From positions 1-20,621 of the forward strand of contig JAGKXD010000071.1 in NCBI GenBank assembly GCA_021151525.1: DNA of 20,621 nt, read 5' to 3'. The notes under the pieces were generated by a model that worked only from the letters and a program-made list of their open reading frames with translations, made no database searches and was not told the origin of the DNA. This document shows, in pieces, positions 14,668 through 20,621 of this stretch. Numbering within the stretch: position 1 is the first letter of the stretch; each line of letters starts with the position of its first letter. The translations under genes and the position numbers were made by a program. The stretch is from Cellvibrionaceae bacterium. GTDB taxonomy: Bacteria; Pseudomonadota; Gammaproteobacteria; Pseudomonadales; Cellvibrionaceae.

Positions 14668-15516
14668 TTAATTGCCAAATAATTGATGGATTGCAAATGC
14701 AACACCCGCCTCATCAGCGGTTTTCGTTACCCAATCGGCGCAAGCCTTCACATTGTCATTCGCATTGCCCATAGCAACACCAATCCCCGCCATGCGCAAA
14801 AAATCCATATCGGATTCCGCATCGCCGAACGCGATAACCTGATGAGCATCCAATTGATGATGCGCGAGCAGAGTATAGAAAGCACTTTCTTTTGTTGCCG
14901 TACCAGAAATCACACTGGCAAACTGCCACTCAGGGTATGCAGAAAGATACGCACGAGCAAAAATCTCCTGTGGGAACTTCTGTTCCAGTAGAGATAACAA
15001 ATCCCCCTGTTCCACCCGATTCACACCTAGCAATAGCTTTGAAACAGGTTGCGTCTTAATGATTGTTATTAAGTCGGCACAGGTCGGCTGTACGCGCAAG
15101 TGGGCTGCATGAATCTCGGTGATAGGTACAAGATCCGCTACAAAAAAAGCATCAGCCGTATAGACCTCGACATACATATTCAAGTCACGAGCCGCGCTAA
15201 CGACAGCCAATGCAGAATCGCGGCTTAATGTAGTTTCACTCAAGGTTTGCTGATTAAGCGGATCATACAAATGCGCGCCGGTGTAAAACATTCCGGTAGC
15301 ATTAATACCCAGCTCATCGATCAAATATTCCGCTGCAAAATAGGGGCGCCCGGATGCAATAGCCGTTTTAATTCCCCGCTGCTTTAGCAAACCTATAGCA
15401 GCATACAATTCCGGTTTAATCTGTCCTTGTGAATCCAGTAAAGTGCCGTCTATATCAAAAAAAGCCAGGCGTATTTCAGCAGCTGCTTCACGAAGATAAG
15501 ACGGAACCTGCATCAT
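14668..15516 (-). CDS. Cof-type HAD-superfamily phosphatase
   Basis: A cytoplasmic haloacid dehalogenase-fold phosphatase of 282 aa with a type IIB cap, in the Cof/YidA group whose members dephosphorylate sugar phosphates, nucleotides or PLP. All four motifs are visible: FFDIDGT with nucleophile Asp21 and Asp23, Ser55 in AIASGRP, Lys209 in TATKESA, and GDAESD with Asp232 and Asp236, followed by AMGNANDNVK. Two adjacent ATG codons (15516, 15513) can serve as start. The first overlaps the TGA of the upstream small membrane gene as ATGA, a sign of coupled translation. The substrate cannot be told from sequence. Confidence 0.92.
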   Translation of the reverse strand: MMQVPSYLREAAAEIRLAFFDIDGTLLDSQGQIKPELYAAIGLLKQRGIKTAIASGRPYFAAEYLIDELGINATGMFYTGAHLYDPLNQQTLSETTLSRDSALAVVSAARDLNMYVEVYTADAFFVADLVPITEIHAAHLRVQPTCADLITIIKTQPVSKLLLGVNRVEQGDLLSLLEQKFPQEIFARAYLSAYPEWQFASVISGTATKESAFYTLLAHHQLDAHQVIAFGDAESDMDFLRMAGIGVAMGNANDNVKACADWVTKTADEAGVAFAIHQLFGN

Positions 15517-15716
15517 TCACTGACCAGCAACTTTACAACAAGATACGCAACAACAAACCCGGTCAACGCAATCACTTTGACAGTTACACTTTTTTGAATG
15601 GGCGAGAAAAACTGAAAGCGGGAATGTTTTGACACCAGCAACTGAGCCAAAACATAGATCAACATAAACCCACCCGCCCAATGCAGAGCGTATTCGCTAA
15701 ATAATTGTTCTTTCAT
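15513..15716 (-). CDS. Small two-helix membrane protein, unknown
   Basis: A 67-aa protein with two hydrophobic segments at about 11-28 (ALHWAGGFMLIYVLAQLL) and 46-64 (VKVIALTGFVVAYLVVKLL), separated by a basic, aromatic loop (SKHSRFQFFSPIQKS). I do not recognise the family. It begins 3 nt after the cysS stop, with GAG 6 nt before the ATG, and its TGA overlaps the start of the HAD phosphatase gene by 4 nt. This packing, plus the membrane-protein composition, argues that it is a real gene. It is unrelated in sequence to the other small membrane protein at 14413-14664, apart from the two-helix plan. Confidence 0.72.
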   Translation of the reverse strand: MKEQLFSEYALHWAGGFMLIYVLAQLLVSKHSRFQFFSPIQKSVTVKVIALTGFVVAYLVVKLLVSE

Positions 15717-15719
15717 AAA

Positions 15720-17117
15720 CTACTCGCGACGCCACTGCGTAGTGCCATCTTTTGCGTCTTCAATCAAAATTCTATTTTCAGTTAATTGCTTACGGATCTC
15801 ATCAGCGCGTGCATAGTTTTTATCTTTCTTTGCTTGAATACGCTCAGCAATCAGTTGTTCAACCTCCTGCGCCGAAATTTGATCAATGCTACCCGCTTGC
15901 AAAAATACTGTCGGATCCGCCTGAAGAATACCGAGAATATTACCCAACGCTTTCAGCTCACCGGCCAACCGCACTGCTAATACCGGGTCTGATTTGCTGG
16001 CATTATTTAAATCGCGCACCAAGTCGTACATTCCCGCCAAAGCAACACGCGTATTGAAGTCATCGTTCATGGCATCAACAAAGGCTTTGTAATAAGCACT
16101 CTCTTCCAAGTCAGATAAAGGCGTTGGCGCCACATTCGCATAATCACGCAAAGCACCATAAAAGCGATCCAAACCGGTACGCGCCTCAATCAAATTATCT
16201 TCAGCGTAATTGATCGGGCTGCGATAATGGCTGCTAACCAGCAGAAAACGAACGACTTCCGGGTGATATTTTTCCAGAACATCGCGAATAGTGAAAAAAT
16301 TGCCGAGCGACTTAGACATTTTTTCCCCATCCACCCGAACGGCGCCAGCATGCATCCAGTAGTTTACATATTTGCAACTATTAGCCGCTTCACTTTGGGC
16401 AATTTCATTTTCATGATGTGGGAAAGGCAAATCCGGGCCACCGCCATGAATATCAAAGGTTTCACCGCAGCAATGCTTGCTCATGGCAGAGCATTCGATA
16501 TGCCAACCCGGGCGACCGTTGCCCCATGGAGATTTCCACGCTGGCTCACCCGCCTTCGCGCATTTCCATAAAACAAAATCGCGCGGGTCCTCCTTAATTT
16601 CATCCACTTCAATGCGGGCACCAACCAACAACTCGTCAACATTTTTATTGGTAAGCTTGCCGTAATCCGCAAAACGGGTTACTCGATAATAAACATCGCC
16701 ATTGCTCGCCGCGTAGGCATAACCTTTATCGATTAGTGTTTTGTTCATATCGACAATCTGATCAATATACGCTGTTGCACGCGGCTCAATATCCGGGCGC
16801 GCAATTCCTAAACGCGTTTCATCCTCATGCATATAATCGATAAAACGTTTGGTTAGTTCGGTATATTCCTCACCATTTTCATTAGCGCGCTTGATAATTT
16901 TATCGTCGATGTCGGTGATATTGCGCACGTAGGTAACATCCCACCCCTGACTGCGCAGAAATTTGGTGATTACATCAAACGCCACCAGCACCCGCGCATG
17001 ACCAATATGGCAATAGTCGTACACTGTAATACCACAAACATACATGGAAATTTTGTTGGGCTTGAGCGGTTTGAAAACTTCTTTTTGACGCGTGAGTGTA
17101 TTGTATATCTGCAGCAT
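15720..17117 (-). CDS. cysS: Cysteinyl-tRNA synthetase
   Basis: CysS attaches cysteine to tRNA-Cys in the cytoplasm. The 465-aa class I synthetase has the HIGH motif at 37-40 (CHIGHARV), the KMSKS motif at 266-270 and the four zinc ligands Cys28, Cys209, His234 and Glu238, at the same positions as in the E. coli enzyme. The C-terminal helical region ends in a segment (YARADEIRKQL) typical of the family. AGGA lies 5 nt before the ATG at 17117, which begins 1 nt after the glnS stop, so the two synthetases are co-transcribed, as in Pseudomonas. A small membrane-protein gene follows after 3 nt. Confidence 0.98.
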   Translation of the reverse strand: MLQIYNTLTRQKEVFKPLKPNKISMYVCGITVYDYCHIGHARVLVAFDVITKFLRSQGWDVTYVRNITDIDDKIIKRANENGEEYTELTKRFIDYMHEDETRLGIARPDIEPRATAYIDQIVDMNKTLIDKGYAYAASNGDVYYRVTRFADYGKLTNKNVDELLVGARIEVDEIKEDPRDFVLWKCAKAGEPAWKSPWGNGRPGWHIECSAMSKHCCGETFDIHGGGPDLPFPHHENEIAQSEAANSCKYVNYWMHAGAVRVDGEKMSKSLGNFFTIRDVLEKYHPEVVRFLLVSSHYRSPINYAEDNLIEARTGLDRFYGALRDYANVAPTPLSDLEESAYYKAFVDAMNDDFNTRVALAGMYDLVRDLNNASKSDPVLAVRLAGELKALGNILGILQADPTVFLQAGSIDQISAQEVEQLIAERIQAKKDKNYARADEIRKQLTENRILIEDAKDGTTQWRRE

Positions 17118-17118
17118 A

Positions 17119-18831
17119 TTATTCCTGCTCTTCTTTGCCGAAGCTGTCTTTCAAACCAATTGTCCGATTGAATACCGGTTTATCCGCAGTGCTGTATTTA
17201 CTGTCCAAACAGAAATAACCCTGGCGCTCAAACTGGAAACTATTTCCTACCGTCGCCTTGCTCAAGCTGATCTCCGCCTTGCAGCCTTGCAGAATTTCCA
17301 AATTGTTTGGATTGATTGCATCCAGGAAATTCTTGCCCCCTGCATCAGGCGCTTCATCGTTAAATAAACGATCGTACAAACGCACTTCGCAATCCAGATT
17401 TTGTACTGCAGAAACCCAATGGATAACACCTTTGGGTTTTACACCATCTTCAGGATCCTTACCCAGAGTTCCCTCAATAATGCGCGCACGAATTTCGATA
17501 ATATTTCCCGCCGCATCTTTGATGGCTTCATCTGCCTCAATGACATAGGCGCCACGCAAACGAACACGCTTACCCAATACCAAACGTTTGTATTTTTTAT
17601 TGGCTTCCTCACGGAAATCTTCCTGCTCAATATAAACAGTTTGGCTAAACGGAATGGTACGATCCCCCAGATCATCGCGATTCGGGTGATTGTGAACAGT
17701 AAGAATTTCAACCTTATCCGTTGGATAATTTGTCAGCGTCACTTTTAATGGGCGCAGTACACACATTGCCCGCGGCGCGTTTTTATCCAGATCATCGCGC
17801 ACACAAAACTCCAGCATCCCTACATCAACTACACCGTCCGAACGAGTCACACCAATGCGTTCACAGAAGTTGCGCAGCGATGCAGGTGTGAAGCCGCGGC
17901 GACGCATACCAGAAATCGTTGGCATACGCGGGTCATTCCAACCATCCACAAAACCTTCATCAACCAGCTGTTTTAATTTGCGCTTGCTGGTAACAGCATA
18001 ATTAATATTCAGGCGTGCAAATTCATATTGGCGTGGCACTGCAGGTACCGGCAAATTTTGGATAAACCAGTCATACAAAGGTTTATGATCTTCAAACTCC
18101 AGAGTGCAAATCGAATGCGTAATGCCCTCTATCGCATCGCTTTGACCATGGGCAAAATCGTAAGAGGGATAAATACACCATTTGTCACCGGTTTGATGGT
18201 GATGGGCTTTTTTAATGCGATAGATAATTGGATCACGCAAATTAATATTGGGCGATGACATATCAATTTTTGCACGCAGTGAACAAGAGCCCTCTTCAAA
18301 TTCACCTGCGCGCATTTTTTCAAATAACGCCAGGTTTTCTTCAGCCGAGCGATCACGATAGGGACTATTTTTTCCGGCCTCGATCAAAGTACCACGATAT
18401 TCACGCATTTGTTCTGCGCTTAGATCACAAACAAATGCCAGTCCATTTTTGATAAGGTGAATCGCCCAATCGTATAACTGATCAAAATAATCCGATGTGT
18501 ACTTAACCTTTCCTGCCCAGTCAAAACCGAGCCACGTTACATCTTCCATAATGGAATTGACGAATTCTTCGTTTTCTTTTTCTGGATTGGTATCATCAAA
18601 ACGCAGATTGCACGCGCCGCCAAACTCTTCGGCCATTCCAAAATTCAAGCAGATGGATTTTGCGTGACCAATGTGCAAATAACCGTTTGGCTCTGGCGGA
18701 AAACGGGTAACTATTTTGGTGTGAACCCCCTGCTCCAGATCCTTGCGAATAATCTGCTGGATAAAATGGAGGGGTTTGGTTTTCACTTCGTGGGTATCGT
18801 TGCTTGCAATCGCAGAATGATTGTCGCTCAT
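17119..18831 (-). CDS. glnS: Glutaminyl-tRNA synthetase
   Basis: GlnS charges tRNA-Gln with glutamine; its presence implies direct Gln-tRNA synthesis. The 570-aa class I enzyme shows PPEPNGYLHIGHAKSI (HIGH at 53-56), LRFDDTNPEKE, the KMSKS equivalent TSKRK at 281-285 (E. coli has MSKRK), DPRMPTISGMRRRGF, and the C-terminal anticodon-binding beta barrels. The ATG at 18831 gives a 20-residue N-terminal extension before the conserved LHFIQQIIRKDLEQG, common in this family. The binding site is weak. It is the first gene of the group reaching to 14413. The 162-nt spacer to mltG contains a hairpin at 18868-18896. Confidence 0.97.
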   Translation of the reverse strand: MSDNHSAIASNDTHEVKTKPLHFIQQIIRKDLEQGVHTKIVTRFPPEPNGYLHIGHAKSICLNFGMAEEFGGACNLRFDDTNPEKENEEFVNSIMEDVTWLGFDWAGKVKYTSDYFDQLYDWAIHLIKNGLAFVCDLSAEQMREYRGTLIEAGKNSPYRDRSAEENLALFEKMRAGEFEEGSCSLRAKIDMSSPNINLRDPIIYRIKKAHHHQTGDKWCIYPSYDFAHGQSDAIEGITHSICTLEFEDHKPLYDWFIQNLPVPAVPRQYEFARLNINYAVTSKRKLKQLVDEGFVDGWNDPRMPTISGMRRRGFTPASLRNFCERIGVTRSDGVVDVGMLEFCVRDDLDKNAPRAMCVLRPLKVTLTNYPTDKVEILTVHNHPNRDDLGDRTIPFSQTVYIEQEDFREEANKKYKRLVLGKRVRLRGAYVIEADEAIKDAAGNIIEIRARIIEGTLGKDPEDGVKPKGVIHWVSAVQNLDCEVRLYDRLFNDEAPDAGGKNFLDAINPNNLEILQGCKAEISLSKATVGNSFQFERQGYFCLDSKYSTADKPVFNRTIGLKDSFGKEEQE

Positions 18832-18867
18832 GGGATAACAAATCCGTTGGGTAATTCGTGACTTGAA

Positions 18868-18896
18868 GCAACCCCACCTGTATTGGGTGAGGTTGC
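18868..18896 (-). promoter_or_regulatory. Hairpin in the glnS leader
   Basis: Arms of 11 bp (18868-18878 and 18886-18896) pair with one U-G wobble and a 7-nt loop in the minus-strand RNA. The hairpin ends 36 nt before the glnS start and is followed by TTCAAG, not a T-run. It could be a weak mltG terminator or a leader structure; the sequence does not decide. Confidence 0.45.
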
Positions 18897-18993
18897 GAAA
18901 TTTGGGGTTATTCTACTGATTTGATGGTTTTTTTCATACCTCGGCGGATAACACCGGGCATAGTTGAAAACGTCAGCAAAGCTCAAAAAACAC

Positions 18994-20055
18994 TCAGTTT
19001 TTGCCGGACGGCGGCGGTGCCGCGCGATAATCACTACGGCGATTCATCTGATAACGCCTGACTGCCTGGTTGTGATCAGCCAAGGTGTCTGAAAATTCAC
19101 TGGTGCCATCACCTTTGGCCACAAAATACAGCGCTTTTCCTGGGGCTGGATTCAAAGCCGCCTTGATTGACGCAGCGCTTGGCAATGCAATCGGTGTCGG
19201 CGGCAACCCCTCGATTGTATAGGTATTGTAAGGTGTCGCCTCTTCAAGGTTTTTACGACTAATGCGCCCGCGATACTGATCTCCCATACCGTAAATAACG
19301 GTGGGATCAGTCTGTAATTTCATCCCCTGTTGCAAACGCCGGACAAATACACCCGCAATTTGATCCCGCTCGCTGTGATGCCCTGTCTCGCGCTCAATAA
19401 TCGAGGCCATAATCAAGGCCTCATAGGCGCTTTTATAGGGCAAATTGGCTGCGCGCTTTTCCCACTCCGCATTTAACAGACTTTCCATTTTACGAAAGGA
19501 CTTTTGTAGAATTTCAACATCGCTGGTATTGCGGCTAAAGCTATAAGTATCCGGAAAAAACCAACCCTCAGGGTGAGTGATGGCTAACCCCAGGAGCGCG
19601 AGTTGCTCCCTGCCTGTTTTGCCAGTCAATTCATGCCTAACCGCTGGATTTTTCTCCAAGGCTGCCAACGCCTGTTTGAATGTCCATCCTTCCACAAAGG
19701 TCACCTGATACAAAACCACATCACCTTTTTTTAATTTTGCCAACAGAGATTCAGGTGTGGAACCAGAAGCAAAAAAATATTCCCCGGCATGCACCTTATT
19801 GACGTTGGTAACGCGAGCATATAAGCGTAACAAGCGGGGATAATCCAAAACTCCCTGCGCCCCCAAATCATTCGCCAAATGGCTGAGCGATTGCCCTTGC
19901 CTCAATTCATAATGATATCCCTGGCTATCAATATTTAACGGGGTGGTTAGCCAATTCTGGAAATACAACCAAGCAGCGGTGGCACTGACGAGCCCAGCCA
20001 TATAAATAGCGGCAGCAATAATTAGCAATTTCAGGGAACGAGAAATTTTCTTCAT
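18994..20055 (-). CDS. mltG: Endolytic murein transglycosylase MltG (YceG)
   Basis: MltG cuts nascent glycan strands in the periplasm and so sets their length; it is anchored in the inner membrane. The 353-aa protein starts MKKISRSLK, then a single hydrophobic anchor at about 9-31, a LysM-like region (YELRQGQSLSHLANDL, 49-64) and the YceG catalytic domain with Glu221 in ASIIERETG, LQTDPTVIYGMGD and TYTIEGLPPTPIALP. The C-terminal YFVAKGDGTSEFSDTLADHNQAV is typical. It begins 27 nt after the pabC stop. The usual downstream tmk-holB pair is absent; glnS follows instead. The binding site before the ATG at 20055 is weak. Confidence 0.95.
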   Translation of the reverse strand: MKKISRSLKLLIIAAAIYMAGLVSATAAWLYFQNWLTTPLNIDSQGYHYELRQGQSLSHLANDLGAQGVLDYPRLLRLYARVTNVNKVHAGEYFFASGSTPESLLAKLKKGDVVLYQVTFVEGWTFKQALAALEKNPAVRHELTGKTGREQLALLGLAITHPEGWFFPDTYSFSRNTSDVEILQKSFRKMESLLNAEWEKRAANLPYKSAYEALIMASIIERETGHHSERDQIAGVFVRRLQQGMKLQTDPTVIYGMGDQYRGRISRKNLEEATPYNTYTIEGLPPTPIALPSAASIKAALNPAPGKALYFVAKGDGTSEFSDTLADHNQAVRRYQMNRRSDYRAAPPPSGKN

Positions 20056-20082
20056 AACTTAATCAATAACTACATTCAAAAA

Positions 20083-20621
20083 TTAGGTGTTTCGTAGCCA
20101 GTCTAATAATTTTTCCTGCAATTGCCGAGTCACCGTGTGACGTAATATAAGATCCATACCGGCGATGCTATTCACAGGCCAAATCCCAAACACGCTGTTG
20201 GATAAAAATATCTCATCTGCCGCTCGCAAATCACTCAGTTTCAGCTGAGTAACTGTTACCGGCAAACTCAACTGCACCGCAAAAATATCAATAATTGCAC
20301 GTCGCATCACCCCTACAACCCCGGCCATGGATAAATCAGATGTAAATAGCTCGCCGTCTTTTACCATAAATAGATTGCTGACGGTTGCCTCAATCAGATT
20401 GTCATCAACGTCAAGCAACAAACCTTCAGCAAACTCATCACGCCACTCCGCGCGCGCCAAAATATGCTCCAACCGATTTAGATGTTTCATGCCAGCCAGA
20501 GCGGGATTTTTACCCAAACGCAAATCGCAAACACGCACACCAACACCACCACTAAAAAAATCAGATTCCAGCGGCTCTCCGGCAAAAACACCTATGCAGT
20601 AGGTGGGATTTATTATCTCGG
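20083..20621 (-). CDS. pabC: Aminodeoxychorismate lyase PabC (5' end outside window)
   Basis: PabC releases pyruvate from 4-amino-4-deoxychorismate to give p-aminobenzoate for folate synthesis, using PLP. About 179 residues are present and the frame is open to the window edge, so the N-terminal part (roughly a third of a 270-aa enzyme) is missing. Visible features are the PLP-lysine motif GMKHLNRLE, LLLDVDDNLIEATVSNLF, GVVGVMRRAIID, and AADEIFLSNSVFGIWPV near the end, all typical of fold-type IV aminotransferases of the PabC group. The neighbouring mltG 27 nt downstream favours PabC over branched-chain or D-amino-acid aminotransferase. Confidence 0.93.
   Translation of the reverse strand, partial: EIINPTYCIGVFAGEPLESDFFSGGVGVRVCDLRLGKNPALAGMKHLNRLEHILARAEWRDEFAEGLLLDVDDNLIEATVSNLFMVKDGELFTSDLSMAGVVGVMRRAIIDIFAVQLSLPVTVTQLKLSDLRAADEIFLSNSVFGIWPVNSIAGMDLILRHTVTRQLQEKLLDWLRNT

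Noticed and set aside
16477..16672. Overlapping ORFs on both strands inside cysS, and similar long ORFs opposite fadB, maeA, glnS and ffh
   Set aside because: They lie wholly within well-supported genes in other frames, lack family resemblance and have no proper start context.

Overview
The window reads as an ordinary stretch of chromosome from a gammaproteobacterium of moderate G+C. It has a polar-flagellum type FliS/FliT set, a lexA-sulA operon with E. coli-like SOS boxes, Pseudomonas-type FadB (715 aa) and FadA, a 565-aa MaeA, Ffh, a YpjD-like CcsA-family protein, GlnS-CysS and PabC-MltG. Gene order (lexA-sulA close to fadBA, ffh divergent from ypjD, glnS next to cysS, pabC next to mltG) is Pseudomonadales/Cellvibrionales-like. 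My best guess is Cellvibrio or a relative, but that is inferred from gene content and not tested. Almost every gene is a recognisable housekeeping gene. I see no transposase, integrase, CRISPR array, toxin-antitoxin pair, rRNA or tRNA.

Layout. 27-1248 (minus): flagellar chaperone block fliS-fliT-fliS with two FliS paralogues. 1366-2612 (plus): a YbbO-like short-chain reductase and a small exported DUF2845 protein. 2632-3701 (plus): SOS promoter with two LexA boxes, then overlapping lexA and sulA. 3752-4018 (minus): small acidic hypothetical. 4122-7517 (minus): terminator, fadA and fadB for fatty-acid beta-oxidation. 7639-8652 (minus): an XRE-cupin regulator and an MmcQ/YjbR protein. 8653-9195: long spacer with no convincing gene. 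9196-10893 (minus): NAD malic enzyme. 11059-11844 (plus): HopJ-family protein and YjbQ. 11942-13360 (minus): terminator and ffh. 13609-14409 (plus): YpjD-like membrane protein. 14413-18831 (minus): very tightly packed glnS-cysS-small membrane protein-HAD phosphatase-small membrane protein. 18994 to the window edge (minus): mltG and the 3' part of pabC.

How the parts work together. FadB and FadA form the beta-oxidation multienzyme, and malic enzyme converts malate, a product of acetyl-CoA oxidation, to pyruvate. LexA and SulA couple DNA damage to cell-division arrest. FliS/FliT hold flagellin and FliD for export. GlnS and CysS charge tRNAs and probably share a transcript with two unknown membrane proteins and a phosphatase. 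MltG and PabC form a common pair joining peptidoglycan and folate synthesis.

The least explained signals are cis structures and small genes. They are a perfect 16-bp inverted repeat inside the start of yjbQ; a hairpin that would cover the ribosome binding site of the downstream fliS; mini-ORFs whose stop codons overlap possible starts of the ypjD-like gene and the XRE-cupin gene; and the two unknown membrane proteins flanking the HAD phosphatase. I found no clear evidence of a large new system.
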